DNA of 64,000 bases, from positions 620,001 to 684,000 of the forward strand of contig NZ_JACDIS010000001.1 of NCBI RefSeq assembly GCF_013839525.1, in the 5' to 3' direction. Below, piece after piece: positions 48,035 through 58,620 of this stretch. The DNA comes from Chthonobacter rhizosphaerae (GTDB lineage Bacteria > Pseudomonadota > Alphaproteobacteria > Rhizobiales > Pleomorphomonadaceae). Position 1 is the first letter of the stretch. Each line of letters opens with the position of its first letter. The notes beneath the pieces are model-generated. The model saw nothing but the letters and a program-made list of their open reading frames with translations. It had not been told where the DNA came from and ran no database searches. The position numbers and the translations under genes were made by a program.

Positions 48035-49264
48035 ATGACCTCCCGACCGATCCCGATCGCCTCGCCCTTCCAGAGGCTCGCCGCGCTTCTGTCGGGGGTG
48101 ACGCCCGGCCTGCCTCCGATCGACCTCACCATCGGCGAGCCGCGCCATCCGGTGCCGGACTTCGTCGCCCCGACGCTGGCGGGGTCGATCGCGGATTTCG
48201 GCCGCTACCCGCCCATCAAGGGCACTGCCGCGTTCCGGCAGGCGGTCGCCGACTGGCTGACCCGCCGCTACGGCCTTGCGACGCCGGTGGACCCGGAGGC
48301 CGGCGTCCTGCCGCTCAACGGATCGCGCGAGGGCCTCTTCTTCGCTGCCCTCCAGGCTGTGCGCCGACGCGGCGCGGGGACGGACCGGCCGGCGATCCTC
48401 CTGCCAAATCCCTTCTACCAGGTCTACGCGGCGGCCGCCGAGGCGGCGGGAGCCGAGGCCGTGCTCCTGCCCGCCGGGCCGGAGACCGGCTTCCTGCCGG
48501 ACCTCGCCGCCCTCGATCCGGCCCTCCTCGCCCGCACGGCCGCGGTCTTCTACGCCTCGCCGGCAAACCCGCAAGGCGCCGTCGCCAGCCTCGCCACGTG
48601 GCGGGAGCTGATCGGCCTCGCCCGGACCCACGGCTTCTACGTGTTCGCCGACGAGTGCTATTCGGAGATCTGGCGCGGCGCGCCCCCCGCCGGCGTGCTT
48701 GAGGCGGCGGATGCGATCGGCGACGGCTTCGGCAAGGTGGTGTCGTTCAACTCCCTGTCGAAGCGCTCCAACCTGCCGGGCCTGCGCTGCGGCTTCGCCG
48801 CCGGGGATGCGGACTTTCTCGCCGAATGGGCGGTGTTCCGCAACGTGGCGGCGCCCCAGGTGCCCCTGCCGGTCCAGGCGGTCGCCGTGGCGGCCTTCGC
48901 CGACGAGGCCCACGTGGCGGAGAACCGCCGGCTCTACGACCTGAAGTTCGCCGGCGCGCAGGCGCGGCTCGCGCCCCTGTTCGGCTCCGTGACCCCGCCC
49001 GGCGGCTTCTTCCTCTGGCTCGACGTGTCCCGCTGGGGCGGTGGCGAGGCGGTGACCCGGCGGCTCTTCGCGGAGGCCGGCGTGAAGGTCCTGCCCGGCG
49101 GCACCCTGGCCGCCGAGACCTTCGACCCCGAGACCGGCGACCCCGAGACCGGCGACCCCGGGGCCGGACGCAACCCGGGGGCGGACTACATCCGGATCGC
49201 CATGGTGGAGGCGCCGGACCGGACGGACGAGGCACTGGCGCGGCTGACGGGAGTGTTGACGTGA
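48035..49264 (+). CDS. Class I/II aminotransferase (DapC-like)
   Basis: A 409-residue PLP-dependent aminotransferase. [15 protein letters not shown] is the N-terminal block, [15 protein letters not shown] the cofactor phosphate loop, [15 protein letters not shown] the substrate/PLP segment, [17 protein letters not shown] with the PLP Asp, and [18 protein letters not shown] with the Schiff-base Lys. The group is often named succinyldiaminopimelate transaminase in Hyphomicrobiales, but aspartate or aromatic substrates are possible. A 15-bp tandem repeat encoding DPETG units is inserted near the C-terminus. Its stop overlaps the ftsK ATG by one base. Confidence 0.9.
   Translation: MTSRPIPIASPFQRLAALLSGVTPGLPPIDLTIGEPRHPVPDFVAPTLAGSIADFGRYPPIKGTAAFRQAVADWLTRRYGLATPVDPEAGVLPLNGSREGLFFAALQAVRRRGAGTDRPAILLPNPFYQVYAAAAEAAGAEAVLLPAGPETGFLPDLAALDPALLARTAAVFYASPANPQGAVASLATWRELIGLARTHGFYVFADECYSEIWRGAPPAGVLEAADAIGDGFGKVVSFNSLSKRSNLPGLRCGFAAGDADFLAEWAVFRNVAAPQVPLPVQAVAVAAFADEAHVAENRRLYDLKFAGAQARLAPLFGSVTPPGGFFLWLDVSRWGGGEAVTRRLFAEAGVKVLPGGTLAAETFDPETGDPETGDPGAGRNPGADYIRIAMVEAPDRTDEALARLTGVLT
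49124..49168. repeat. Tandem repeat, 3 x 15 bp, inside the aminotransferase gene
   Basis: GACCCCGAGACCGGC occurs twice exactly (49124, 49139), then a third copy with changes (49154). It encodes [15 protein letters not shown], an in-frame surface-loop expansion. Confidence 0.9.
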
Positions 49265-52161
49265 TGGACGGCATCGAGGCGCGACGCGGCGCCAGCGTGA
49301 TGACGGCGGGCCACGGGGAGCGCGTGCGCTCCGGCCGGCGCGAGGTCGCCGGCGGGCGGGGCTCGGCGGTCCGCAAGCCCGTGGCGGACTCCCGGCCGAG
49401 GCCGGAGGAAAGCCGCATGGGCCGGACGGTCCGGCGCAACCTGTCCGCCGCGGCGGGGCTCGCGCTCCTGGCCGGCCTCGCGGCCCTGGCGGCCGCCCTG
49501 GTGACCTGGTCGGTGGACGATCCGAGCTGGAGCCATTCCACCGACGCGGTGCCGCGCAACCTGTTCGGCGCGCCGGGCGCCGTGGTGGCCGACCTCGTCC
49601 TGCAGCTGATCGGCGTCACCGCCGCGGTCTTCCTCGCCCCGGTCGCCATCTGGGCCGTCCAGCTGATGACCGGTCGCACCGTGGAGATCGCCCGCAGCCG
49701 CTGGCTCGCCTGGATCGCCGGCACCTTCACCGGCGCGGCCTTCATGAGCGCCCTGCCGCCGACCGCCGGCTGGCCCCTGCCGACCGGGCTCGGCGGCGCG
49801 ATCGGCGACCTGGTGCTGCAGGTCCCCGCGGCCTTCACGGGAGGCGTCCTCACCGACACCAACCGGCTCGTCTGCATGATCCTGTTCGGGCCCGTGACGG
49901 TGGCCTTCCTGGTGTTCGCGGCCGGCTATCCGCGGAGCGCCGAGGAGGACCTGGACGCGGACCTCGACGACGACGGCGCCGACGAGCCGGAAGGCCGCCT
50001 GCAGGCGGTGGCCGGCGCCCTCGCCCACGGCTTCTTCATGGTCCGCGCGCGGCTGTCCCGCCGCTTCGGCCGCAAGCCGGACTACGCCTATCCGGGCGAG
50101 GACGACGGCTGGGAGATTTCCGAGGACGACGCGCCGGGGCCGGAACCGGTGCGCGGCCGGGCGCGCGGCGCCGCGGTCGCCGGCCGGGTGAGCGGCTTCA
50201 TCCGGGCCCTGACCGAGCCGCGCGACGGCCTCGACGACCTGGTGCCCGCCGGCCGCGGGCGCGACGCGGCCTTTTCCGGAGAGGAGCCGCCGTTCGACGA
50301 GGACGCGGACGACCCGCGCTTCTCCCTGGACGAGCGCCTGATGGACCGGGCCGGGACGGCGCCGAGGGTCGACGGCCGCGACGGCGTGCGCGCCCCGGCG
50401 GGCCGTGCCGTGGCCGGCGACGAGGACGACGACGGCTTCGAGCCGCCCCAGCCGGTCGCCATGGCGCCGCCCAAGGCGGCGAGCCGGCCGATCCAGGTTC
50501 CGCTGCGCGGTCCCGCCGCCCGCATCGCCGGCGGCCAGCCGGTCGCCCAGCCGCGCGTCGCGGGCCGGGTGCAGGCGCCCGCCGCCCCGCCCCAGCCGGG
50601 CCGGAACGGCGTGGAGCAGCTCTCGCTGCTCGACGGCTGGCAGTTCCCGCCGCTCCAGCTTCTCGCCGAGGCCAAGGCCTCCGGCGGCCCGGTGAAGATC
50701 TCCGCCGACGCGCTGGAGCAGAACGCGCGACTTCTCGAAGGCGTGCTGGAGGACTTCGGCGTCAAGGGCGAGATCATCAACGTCCGCCCCGGTCCCGTGG
50801 TGACCCTCTACGAGCTGGAGCCCGCGCCGGGCATCAAGTCGAGCCGGGTGATCGGCCTCGCCGACGACATCGCCCGCTCCATGAGCGCCGTCGCGGCCCG
50901 CGTGGCGGTGATCCCGGGCAAGAACGCCATCGGCATCGAGCTGCCGAACCAGCGGCGCGAGACGGTCTACCTGCGCGAACTCGTCGGCGCCCAGGACTTC
51001 GAGCGGTCCAAGGCCCGGCTCGCCCTCGCGCTCGGCAAGACCATCGGCGGCGAGCCGGTGATCGTGGACCTCGCCCGCACGCCCCACATGCTGGTGGCCG
51101 GCACCACCGGCTCGGGCAAGTCCGTGTCCATCAACACCATGATCCTGTCGCTCCTCTACCGGCTGAAGCCGGAGGAGTGCCGGCTGATCATGATCGACCC
51201 GAAGATGCTGGAACTCTCCGTCTACGACGGCATCCCTCACCTCCTCTCGCCGGTGGTGACCGACCCGCGCAAGGCCGTGGTGGCCCTCAAGTGGACGGTC
51301 CGCGAGATGGAGGACCGCTACAAGAAGATGTCGAAGCTCGGCGTGCGCAACATCGAGGGCTTCAATGCCCGGGTGGCGCAGGCTCTGGAGAAGGGCGAGA
51401 GCATCGCCCGCACGGTGCAGACCGGCTTCGACCGGGAGACCGGCGAGCCCATCTTCGAGACCGAGGAGATGGACCTGAAGCCGCTGCCCTTCATCGTGGT
51501 GATCATCGACGAGATGGCGGACCTGATGATGGTGGCCGGCAAGGAGATCGAGGGGGCGGTGCAGCGGCTCGCCCAGATGGCGCGCGCCGCCGGCATCCAC
51601 GTGATCATGGCGACGCAGCGCCCGTCGGTGGACGTGATCACCGGCACCATCAAGGCAAACTTCCCCACCCGCATCTCCTTCCAGGTGACCTCCAAGATCG
51701 ACAGCCGCACCATCCTCGGCGAGCAGGGCGCCGAGCAGCTGCTCGGCCAGGGCGACATGCTCTACATGGCCGGCGGCGGCCGCATCCAGCGCGTCCACGG
51801 ACCGTTCGTGTCCGACGGCGAGGTGGAGGCCATCGTGGCGCACCTGAAGGCCCAGGGCGCGCCCGACTACCTGGACGCCGTCACCGAGGACGAGGACGGC
51901 GGGGAAGGCGGGGAAGCGGGCGGCGAAGGCTGGCCGAACGGCATGGCCGACGGCGAGGGCGCCGACCTCTACGACCAGGCGGTCGCGGTGGTCCTCAGGG
52001 ACAAGAAGGCGTCCACCTCCTACATCCAGCGTCGGCTCGGCATCGGCTACAACCGCGCCGCCTCGCTCATCGAGCGCATGGAGAAGGAAGGCATCGTGGG
52101 GCCGTCCAACCACGCCGGCAAGCGCGAGATCCTGGTCGGCGGCGGCGCCGAGGAGGACTGA
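49264..52161 (+). CDS. ftsK: DNA translocase FtsK
   Basis: A 965-residue septal DNA pump. The N-terminus up to about 50 is basic, then four transmembrane helices (about 58-225: [38 protein letters not shown] and others). An acidic/Pro linker spans about 230-465. The motor begins near 470, with Walker A GTTGSGKS at 613-620, Walker [15 protein letters not shown] near 740, and [20 protein letters not shown]. The gamma winged helix (about 900-960: [20 protein letters not shown]) recognises KOPS. The ATG at 49264 overlaps the aminotransferase stop (TGATG). The CtrA box lies upstream of that gene. Confidence 0.97.
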   Translation: MDGIEARRGASVMTAGHGERVRSGRREVAGGRGSAVRKPVADSRPRPEESRMGRTVRRNLSAAAGLALLAGLAALAAALVTWSVDDPSWSHSTDAVPRNLFGAPGAVVADLVLQLIGVTAAVFLAPVAIWAVQLMTGRTVEIARSRWLAWIAGTFTGAAFMSALPPTAGWPLPTGLGGAIGDLVLQVPAAFTGGVLTDTNRLVCMILFGPVTVAFLVFAAGYPRSAEEDLDADLDDDGADEPEGRLQAVAGALAHGFFMVRARLSRRFGRKPDYAYPGEDDGWEISEDDAPGPEPVRGRARGAAVAGRVSGFIRALTEPRDGLDDLVPAGRGRDAAFSGEEPPFDEDADDPRFSLDERLMDRAGTAPRVDGRDGVRAPAGRAVAGDEDDDGFEPPQPVAMAPPKAASRPIQVPLRGPAARIAGGQPVAQPRVAGRVQAPAAPPQPGRNGVEQLSLLDGWQFPPLQLLAEAKASGGPVKISADALEQNARLLEGVLEDFGVKGEIINVRPGPVVTLYELEPAPGIKSSRVIGLADDIARSMSAVAARVAVIPGKNAIGIELPNQRRETVYLRELVGAQDFERSKARLALALGKTIGGEPVIVDLARTPHMLVAGTTGSGKSVSINTMILSLLYRLKPEECRLIMIDPKMLELSVYDGIPHLLSPVVTDPRKAVVALKWTVREMEDRYKKMSKLGVRNIEGFNARVAQALEKGESIARTVQTGFDRETGEPIFETEEMDLKPLPFIVVIIDEMADLMMVAGKEIEGAVQRLAQMARAAGIHVIMATQRPSVDVITGTIKANFPTRISFQVTSKIDSRTILGEQGAEQLLGQGDMLYMAGGGRIQRVHGPFVSDGEVEAIVAHLKAQGAPDYLDAVTEDEDGGEGGEAGGEGWPNGMADGEGADLYDQAVAVVLRDKKASTSYIQRRLGIGYNRAASLIERMEKEGIVGPSNHAGKREILVGGGAEED

Positions 52162-52185
52162 GCGCGACCGGCCGCCGCCGGGAAT

Positions 52186-52259
52186 GGATCGGCCGGCCCG
52201 GATCGACCGGCCCGGACCGGCGAGCATGATCGTCGGGCATGATCGTCGGGCATGGATCG
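52186..52259. repeat. Two short tandem arrays (2 x 14 bp and 2.8 x 13 bp) between ftsK and lolA
   Basis: GGATCGGCCGGCCC (52186) and GGATCGACCGGCCC (52200) are adjacent. Then GCATGATCGTCGG repeats exactly at 52224 and 52237, with a partial third copy from 52250. Confidence 0.8.
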
Positions 52260-52356
52260 AACGTGGTTTTGCCACGTTCCCTTTCTTAAGTGACGCGATG
52301 GACACGGGCGGCGGCCGCCGCCCCGGCCACCGTCACGATCGCTGGAACGCCTCACG

Positions 52357-53004
52357 ATGTCTTTTGCCGCCTTCGCCCGCCGCGCCTGTCTCGCCATCGC
52401 GGTGTCCTTCGGCCCGGGGCTCCTCGCCTCGACCGCCCCGGCCGTCGCGGCCCCGCAGCTCGGCCAGATGTCGCCGGAGCAGCGCGCGACTCTCGACGCG
52501 GTGAACACCTACTTCAACTCGATCGTCACGCTGGAGGGCAAGTTCGTCCAGACCGGGCCGGACGGCGGCCAGACCACCGGTTACTTCGTGATCGAGCGCC
52601 CGGGCAAGTTGCGCTTCCGCTATTATCCGCCGGCCAAGCTCGACATCATCGCCGACGGCAAGACCGTCGCGATCGACGACAAGGCGCTCGGCGAGCAGAC
52701 CCTGCTCCTTCTGTCCGAAACGCCGCTGCGCTTCCTGGTGCAGACCAACATCGACCTGACCCGCGAGGCCGTGGTCCGCCAGGTGACCGCCGACGCCGAC
52801 CTGATCACGGTCGTCATGGAGGACACCGCCGTCTACGCCGCCGGCAGGCTGACCCTGATCTTCGACGCCCGCACAATCGAGCTGAAGCAGTGGACGGTGA
52901 CCGACGCCCAGGGTCTCGACACCACGGTGGCGCTCTACGAGGTGAAATCCGGCACCGAGACGAACCCCAAGTGGTTCGAGATCAACTACCGGAAGTACCG
53001 CTGA
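52357..53004 (+). CDS. lolA: Outer-membrane lipoprotein carrier protein LolA family
   Basis: A 215-residue periplasmic protein with a signal peptide (ACLAIAVSFGPGLLASTAPAV, cut near VAA-P). The mature LolA fold includes VNTYFNSIVTLEGKFVQTG, GYFVIERPGKLRFRYYPP, ADGKTVAIDDKALGEQT and DARTIELKQWTVTDAQGL. It shuttles lipoproteins from LolCDE to the outer membrane. Position after ftsK is usual in alphaproteobacteria. The last 23 bp overlap the convergent sensor kinase gene. Confidence 0.92.
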   Translation: MSFAAFARRACLAIAVSFGPGLLASTAPAVAAPQLGQMSPEQRATLDAVNTYFNSIVTLEGKFVQTGPDGGQTTGYFVIERPGKLRFRYYPPAKLDIIADGKTVAIDDKALGEQTLLLLSETPLRFLVQTNIDLTREAVVRQVTADADLITVVMEDTAVYAAGRLTLIFDARTIELKQWTVTDAQGLDTTVALYEVKSGTETNPKWFEINYRKYR

Positions 53005-54820
53005 CGTCTCGCCGGGCTCCCGGCGCCCGGCCAGCCGCCGCCCGCTCTCCCGGCTCCAGCTCGCCGGCCGCCCCGTGGCCGGCCCCTTCCCCGTTTGGTC
53101 CTCGACCGTTCGGGATCAGGATGTCGAAGCAGGCGCCGCCGTCGCTCGATAGGGCGAGCCGGCCGCCCTCCTTCTGGACGAAGCCGGCCACGAGGGTGGT
53201 GCCGAGGCCGGACGGCGACCCGTCGGCGGCCGGCAGGCCCCGCCCGTCGTCGCGGATCCTGAGGTGGAGCCCGCCCGCCACCGGTTCGAAATCCACCGTC
53301 ACGCTGCCCCGGTCGCGCTCCGGGAAGGCGTGCTTGGCCGCGTTGGTGACGAGCTCGTTGACGATGAGGCCGAGCGACAGGGCCGTGTCGGCGGAGACCA
53401 TGACGCTGTCCGCCCGCACGCGAAGATCGACGGCCGGCGTCGCCGGCAGGGTCTGGCGGATGGCGGCGCAGATCTCCTTCAGATAGTCCCCGAAGTCCAC
53501 CGTCCCGAGCCGGCCCGAGCCGTAGAGGGCCGCGTGCAGCTCCGCGATCGTGGCGATCCGGTTTCGCACGCGGTCGAACTGGTCCCGCACGGCCCTGTCG
53601 TCGGTCGCCCGTCCCTGGAGCAGCAGGAGGCTGGAGATCATCTGGAGATTGTTCTTGATCCGGTGGTTCATCTCGCGGAACAGCGCCTCGGCCTGGCGGA
53701 GGGCCTCGTCCCGGGCGAGGTCCGCCGACTTGCGGTCGGTGACGTCGCGGATGAGGAGGCCGAATGTGTCCGCCTCGATCGAATAGGCGTAGACCTCCAG
53801 CCACCGCCGGAAGGTGCTGGACCAGCCTTCCATGCGGTCCGGCGCACCGGTTCTCACCACCCGGTCCACGAAGGCGAGCCAGTCCGGGTTGACCGGCCCG
53901 AGGAGCGTCGCGATGCGCGCCCCGGCCAGCGCCTCCGGACTTTGGCCGACGAGGCGGGCGGCCGCCGGGTTGGCGTCCACCAGCCGGCAGTCCACCACGG
54001 CGCCGGACCGGTCCCGCACCGCCTCGCCCACCAGGAAGCCCTCCGTCATGGCGTCGAACAGGCGGCCGGTGCGGGCGCGGCTTTCCGCCAGGGCGCGCTC
54101 CGCCTCCAGGCGCTCGGTCATGTCGATGTCGAGGCCGGTCATCCGGATCGCCTTGCCGCCCCCGTCGCGGCGCACCTCGCCGCGGGTGGCGAACCAGCGC
54201 AGCGCCCCGTCGGGCCGATGCACCCGGTAGACGATCTCGAAGTGGTCGCCGTGGTCGAGGGCGGACCGGAGCGCCACGCGCCACGCGGTCCGGTCCGCCG
54301 GGTCGACGAGCGCCTCCATGCTGTCGAAGCTCGGCTTGAAGCGGGTGGGGTCGACGCCCATCAGGGCCGCCAGGCCTTCCGACCAGCGGAGATCGCCGGT
54401 CTGCGGATCGAAGGTCCAGTCTCCCACCCGGGCGGCCCTGTGGAGGAGGGCGAGGCGGGCCTCGCTCGCCTCCAGCCGCCGCGTCGTCCGGCCGAGCCGA
54501 TCGCCGAGGACGACGAGCAGGCCGCCGGTGATCAGGAAGAGGGCAAGGTTGAGCCAGATCGACGCCAGCTCCCGCCCGGCCTCGACCATGATGGCCGTCG
54601 CCGCGACCGCGCTCGCAAGGAGCGCGGTGACGCCGGGACCGGCGGTCCAAAGCAGCGTGGCGAGGAGAACGACCGGATAGAAGAACACGAAGGGCGCAAG
54701 CGCCGGGTCCAGGGCGCCCGCCGCGAACCGCAGGGCGGCCGCTGCCCCGGCCAGGGCGGCGGCGGCGGCATGGCGCGTCAGGGTCCTGGCGACAGTCGGC
54801 ACCATCTCGGCCTCTACCAT
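52982..54820 (-). CDS. PAS-containing sensor histidine kinase (HisKA_2 type) with DUF4118-like membrane domain
   Basis: A 612-residue kinase. Three or four N-terminal helices (about 18-108) resemble the DUF4118 domain. Two PAS domains follow (about 120-240 and 250-365). The dimerisation domain has H386 in FREMNHRIKNNLQMISSLL, and the ATPase has NELVTNAAKHAFPE, DDGRGLP and GLGTTLVAGF. A disordered Gly/Glu tail of about 45 residues ends the protein and overlaps the lolA 3' end. Start at 54820; an ATG at 54805 with AGAGG upstream is also plausible. No regulator is adjacent. Confidence 0.88.
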   Translation of the reverse strand: MVEAEMVPTVARTLTRHAAAAALAGAAAALRFAAGALDPALAPFVFFYPVVLLATLLWTAGPGVTALLASAVAATAIMVEAGRELASIWLNLALFLITGGLLVVLGDRLGRTTRRLEASEARLALLHRAARVGDWTFDPQTGDLRWSEGLAALMGVDPTRFKPSFDSMEALVDPADRTAWRVALRSALDHGDHFEIVYRVHRPDGALRWFATRGEVRRDGGGKAIRMTGLDIDMTERLEAERALAESRARTGRLFDAMTEGFLVGEAVRDRSGAVVDCRLVDANPAAARLVGQSPEALAGARIATLLGPVNPDWLAFVDRVVRTGAPDRMEGWSSTFRRWLEVYAYSIEADTFGLLIRDVTDRKSADLARDEALRQAEALFREMNHRIKNNLQMISSLLLLQGRATDDRAVRDQFDRVRNRIATIAELHAALYGSGRLGTVDFGDYLKEICAAIRQTLPATPAVDLRVRADSVMVSADTALSLGLIVNELVTNAAKHAFPERDRGSVTVDFEPVAGGLHLRIRDDGRGLPAADGSPSGLGTTLVAGFVQKEGGRLALSSDGGACFDILIPNGRGPNGEGAGHGAAGELEPGERAAAGRAPGARRDVSGTSGS

Positions 54821-55055
54821 CGGGGGCTAGACCGATCCCGGAGAGGACGATAGGCGCGCGCCAGCGTGAGCGAAAGCTGTCAAAATCCCGCAACGACGGA
54901 TGGCGCCCCGGTGGCGGCGAGGCATGCTGGAACAAGGACGATGGACGCCCGTTCAGCCAAGCAGCCGCGGGGTCGGGCCCGGCCGACGAGCCCCCGGGCC
55001 GCGGCGCGCCGGACGGCCTCGACGGTCGGTCCGGGACGGCGAAAGGACGACACAC

Positions 55056-56876
55056 GTGACGACCATGATCGGCGGATCGCTGCTCGCGGGCGGTGGCGCC
55101 GCCTTCCGGCTCTTCGCGCCCGACCATCCGTCCGCGACCGTGGTGGTGGACGGTCGCGACACGCGCCTCGATCCCGAAGGCGACGGGTGGTTCTCCGGCC
55201 GCGTGCCGGACGCCCGGGCGGGCTCGCGCTATGGCTTCCGGCTCGGCGCCGGCCCGGATCTCGTTCCGGACGTGGCGTCGCGCCATCAACCGGACGGCCC
55301 GCACGGCTTGAGCGCCCTCCTCGACCACGACGCCTTCCCCTGGACGGACGCGGGCTGGACCGGGGTCGCGCTCGACGACGCCGTGATCCTGGAGATCCAC
55401 ATCGGCACCTTCACGCCTGACGGCACCTACCGGGCCGCGGCCGACAAGCTGCCGCTCCTCAAGGAGGCGGGCATCACGGTCGTGGAGCTCATGCCGGTGA
55501 ACGACTTTCCCGGCCGCTTCGGCTGGGGTTACGACGGCGTCGGCTGGTTCGCGCCGGTCGCCGTCTACGGCGAACCGGACGACCTGAAGGCCTTCGTGGA
55601 CCGCGCCCACGCGCTCGGCCTCGCCGTCATCCTGGACGTGGTCTACAACCACCTCGGCCCGGACGGCCAGATGCACCGGCGCTATGCGGAAAGCCACTTC
55701 TCCCGGCGCTACGAGAACGAGTGGGGCGACCCGCTCAACTTCGACGACGACGGTTCGGCCGGCATGCGGGCGCTCGTGGTGGAAAGCGCCGCCGCCTGGA
55801 TCCGCGACTATCATCTCGACGGCCTGCGTTTCGACGCCACCCAGCAGATCTTCGACGCGAGCCCCGTCCACGTGGTGGCGGAGGCCGCCGCCGCCTGCCG
55901 GATCGCCGCGGGCGGGCGCGAGCTCATCCTGGTGGCCGAGAACACGCCCCAGGACGTGGCGGTGATCAAGCCGGCCGACGCCGGGGGACAGGCCCTGGAC
56001 GGCCTCTGGAACGAGGACTTCCAGCGCGCCGCCCGGATCGCCGCCACGGGCGAGCGGGACGCCTACTATTCCGACCTTTCCGGCTCGGCCGCCGAGCTGG
56101 TCGCCGCGCTGCGCTGGGGCTTCCTCTACCACGGGCAGCGGTCCGCCTGGGACAAGGCCCCGCGGGGCAGCTGGGCCTTCGGTACGGACCTGAAGCGCTT
56201 CGTGGCCTTCCTGGAGAACCACGATCAGGTGGCGAACAGCCGGACCGGCGATCGGCTCGCCCGCATCGCCGACCGAAGCCTCCTGCGCGCCCTGACGACG
56301 CTCCTCCTCCTGTCGCCCCAGACGCCCATGCTGTTCCAGGGCCAGGAGTTTGGCTCGACCCGGCCGTTCGTCTTCTTCTGCGACCACGGGGGCGATCTCG
56401 GCCAGGCGGTGCGCGCCGGGCGCAAGGGCTTCCTCGACCAGTTCCCGGCCGTGAGGCACGACGCCATTCCGGACCCCTGCGCGGAGGCGACGTGGCGCTC
56501 GTGCGTGCTGGACTGGTCGGAGCGGGAGCGGAACAGCGCCGCGCTGGCGCTCCACCGGGATCTGCTGGCGCTCCGCCGGGCGGACCCGGTGTTCCGCCGT
56601 CCCTTGGAGCTCGCCGTCTCGACGCCCGTCCCGGATCTCGCCCTGATGCGCTGGTTCGGCGACGACGGGGACCGGCTGCTCGTCCTCAACCTCGGACCGG
56701 GCCGGACCGTCGAGACGCTCCCGGACCCGCTGTCCGCCCCGAGGCCGGGCCGGCCCTGGCGGATGATCTTTTCCAGCGACGACGACGTTTACGACGGACG
56801 CGGCGCCGTGCCGGCCCTCGACGCCGACGGCGTCTGGTGGCTGCCGGGGCGCAGCGCCGTGGTGCTCGCCGGCTGA
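55056..56876 (+). CDS. treZ: Malto-oligosyltrehalose trehalohydrolase
   Basis: A 606-residue GH13 enzyme that releases trehalose from maltooligosyl trehalose. The N-terminal CBM48-like beta domain (1-95) is followed by the barrel. EIHIGTFTPDGTYRAA and LMPVNDFPGRFGWGYDGV are characteristic. The catalytic residues are D260 (DGLRFDAT), E295 (LVAENTP) and D390 (ENHDQVANS, the TreZ hallmark). The GTG at 55056 was chosen because GAAAGGA lies 8 bp upstream; an ATG three codons later is too far from it. treY, the usual partner, is not in the window; a GH13 glucosidase follows after 58 bp. Confidence 0.92.
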   Translation: MTTMIGGSLLAGGGAAFRLFAPDHPSATVVVDGRDTRLDPEGDGWFSGRVPDARAGSRYGFRLGAGPDLVPDVASRHQPDGPHGLSALLDHDAFPWTDAGWTGVALDDAVILEIHIGTFTPDGTYRAAADKLPLLKEAGITVVELMPVNDFPGRFGWGYDGVGWFAPVAVYGEPDDLKAFVDRAHALGLAVILDVVYNHLGPDGQMHRRYAESHFSRRYENEWGDPLNFDDDGSAGMRALVVESAAAWIRDYHLDGLRFDATQQIFDASPVHVVAEAAAACRIAAGGRELILVAENTPQDVAVIKPADAGGQALDGLWNEDFQRAARIAATGERDAYYSDLSGSAAELVAALRWGFLYHGQRSAWDKAPRGSWAFGTDLKRFVAFLENHDQVANSRTGDRLARIADRSLLRALTTLLLLSPQTPMLFQGQEFGSTRPFVFFCDHGGDLGQAVRAGRKGFLDQFPAVRHDAIPDPCAEATWRSCVLDWSERERNSAALALHRDLLALRRADPVFRRPLELAVSTPVPDLALMRWFGDDGDRLLVLNLGPGRTVETLPDPLSAPRPGRPWRMIFSSDDDVYDGRGAVPALDADGVWWLPGRSAVVLAG

Positions 56877-56934
56877 GGGCGCGCACCGGCCGGTCCGCCG
56901 GCGCGACACGATCTATGGCACAAGGAGACGGACG

Positions 56935-58533
56935 ATGACGGCCGCGACCTGGTGGAAGACCGCCACCATCTACCAGATCTATCCGCGATCCTTCCAGGAC
57001 AGCGACGGCGACGGCGTCGGGGACCTCGCGGGCGTCCGCGCCCGGCTCGACCATCTGGTCGACCTCGGCGTGGACGCGCTCTGGCTGTCGCCGATCTTCG
57101 TCTCGCCGATGCGCGACTTCGGCTACGACATCGCCGACTACACGGCCATCGACCAGGTGTTCGGCACCATGGAGGACTTCGACGCCCTCATCGCCGAGGT
57201 CCACCGGCGCGGGCTGAAGATGATCCTCGACCTGGTGCCGAACCACACGTCCGACGAACACGCCTGGTTCCGGGACAGCCGCGCCGGGCGGGACTCGCCG
57301 AAACGCGACTGGTACATCTGGCGCGACCCCGCGCCGGACGGCGGCCCGCCAAACAACTGGCAGTCCGAGTTCGGCGGCAGCGCCTGGGCCTTCGACGAGG
57401 CCACCGGCCAGTACTACTACCACGCCTTCCTGGCCAGCCAGCCGGACCTCAACTGGCGCAACCCGGCGGTCCGCGAGGCCGTCACCGACGTGATGCGCTT
57501 CTGGCTCGACAAGGGCGTGGACGGCTTCCGCATCGACGTGCTGTGGCACCTGATGAAGGACCAGTCCTTCCGCGACAACCCGGAAAATCCCCGCTGGCGG
57601 AATGGCGACGCCCCGACGGACCGTCTGATCAAGCTCTACACCACCGATCTCCCCGAAATGGAGGAGGTCGTCCGCCTCCTCCGCCAGACCGTGGAGCCCT
57701 ATGGCGACCGTGTCCTGATCGGCGAGATCTACCTGCCGACCGAGCGGCTGGTGCGCTACTACGGTGCCGACGACGACGGCGTGCACCTGCCGTTCAATTT
57801 CGCGCTGATCGACGCGCCATGGGACGCGCGGCACATCGACCAGATGATCCACGACTACGAACGGGCGCTACCCGAGGGCGGCTGGCCCAACTGGGTGACG
57901 GGCAACCACGACAAGCCGCGGCTCGCCACCCGCGTCGGCCTCGCCCAGGCCCGGGTGGCGGCGGTGCTGCTTCTCACCCTCCGTGGCACCCCGACCCTCT
58001 ACTACGGCGAGGAGATCGGCATGGAGCACGCCGTGTTCGACGACGCGACCGCCCTTGATCCGTTCGCCCGCCAGGTGCCGGGCTTCGGTCTCGGCCGGGA
58101 CGGCGCCCGCACGCCGATGCAGTGGCGGCCCGGTCCGAACGCCGGCTTCTCCGATGGCACGCCCTGGCTCCCGGTGAGCCGCACGGACGAGGCCGCCACC
58201 GTGGAGGGCCAGCGCGACGATCCCGCGTCCATGCTGTCGCTCTACCGCCGCCTCCTGGCGCTCCGGCGGACCCGCGCCGCCTTCACCGAAGGCGTCTACC
58301 AGGGCCTCGCCGCCGAAGGGGATCTCCTCCTCTACCTCCGGGAGGCCGGCGCCGAGCGCTTCCTGGTCGCCCTCAACCTCGGGTCCACGCCCATCTCGGT
58401 CCGGCTCACCGGGCCGGCCGCGGCCGGCGAAGTGGTCATCTCGGCCCGTCCGGGACGGGAGGGAGAGCGGGTGGGCGGCGAACTCCACCTGGACGGCGAC
58501 AACGCCCTCGTGATCGCCCTCGACCCGACCTGA
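56935..58533 (+). CDS. GH13 alpha-glucosidase (oligo-1,6-glucosidase/trehalose-metabolism type)
   Basis: A 532-residue cytoplasmic GH13 enzyme. TIYQIYPRSFQDSDGDGVGD is the domain start and LSPIFVSPMRDFGYDIADYT conserved region I. The catalytic triad is D201 (GVDGFRIDV), E264 (LIGEIYLP) and D326 (VTGNHDKPR). GARTPMQWRPGPNAGFSD is typical of alpha-glucosidases of subfamilies 17/23/30. It probably hydrolyses short malto-, isomalto- or sucrose-type sugars. Transferase activity cannot be excluded. It lies directly after treZ on the same strand; two hairpins follow. Confidence 0.92.
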   Translation: MTAATWWKTATIYQIYPRSFQDSDGDGVGDLAGVRARLDHLVDLGVDALWLSPIFVSPMRDFGYDIADYTAIDQVFGTMEDFDALIAEVHRRGLKMILDLVPNHTSDEHAWFRDSRAGRDSPKRDWYIWRDPAPDGGPPNNWQSEFGGSAWAFDEATGQYYYHAFLASQPDLNWRNPAVREAVTDVMRFWLDKGVDGFRIDVLWHLMKDQSFRDNPENPRWRNGDAPTDRLIKLYTTDLPEMEEVVRLLRQTVEPYGDRVLIGEIYLPTERLVRYYGADDDGVHLPFNFALIDAPWDARHIDQMIHDYERALPEGGWPNWVTGNHDKPRLATRVGLAQARVAAVLLLTLRGTPTLYYGEEIGMEHAVFDDATALDPFARQVPGFGLGRDGARTPMQWRPGPNAGFSDGTPWLPVSRTDEAATVEGQRDDPASMLSLYRRLLALRRTRAAFTEGVYQGLAAEGDLLLYLREAGAERFLVALNLGSTPISVRLTGPAAAGEVVISARPGREGERVGGELHLDGDNALVIALDPT

Positions 58534-58553
58534 AAGCGGCGGCCGATCGAACG

Positions 58554-58578
58554 CCCGCCGGCGGCGATCGCCGGCGGG
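58554..58578 (+). terminator. Hairpin after the GH13 gene
   Basis: CCCGCCGGCG (58554-58563) pairs perfectly with CGCCGGCGGG (58569-58578), 5-nt loop, 20 bp after the stop codon. No T-tract. Confidence 0.5.
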
Positions 58579-58620
58579 GGCGACGAACGAGGCTCATGGA
58601 CGGTCGATCCTGACCATGAA

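Noticed and set aside
49186-52305. A 1039-codon minus-strand frame opposite ftsK
   Set aside because: Antisense to a full-length FtsK with Walker motifs; composition artefact.
52986-56909. A 1307-codon minus-strand frame opposite treZ and in another frame of the sensor kinase
   Set aside because: It crosses two real genes on different strands and shows only Arg/Pro/Gly-rich sequence; treZ and the kinase have complete motifs in their own frames.
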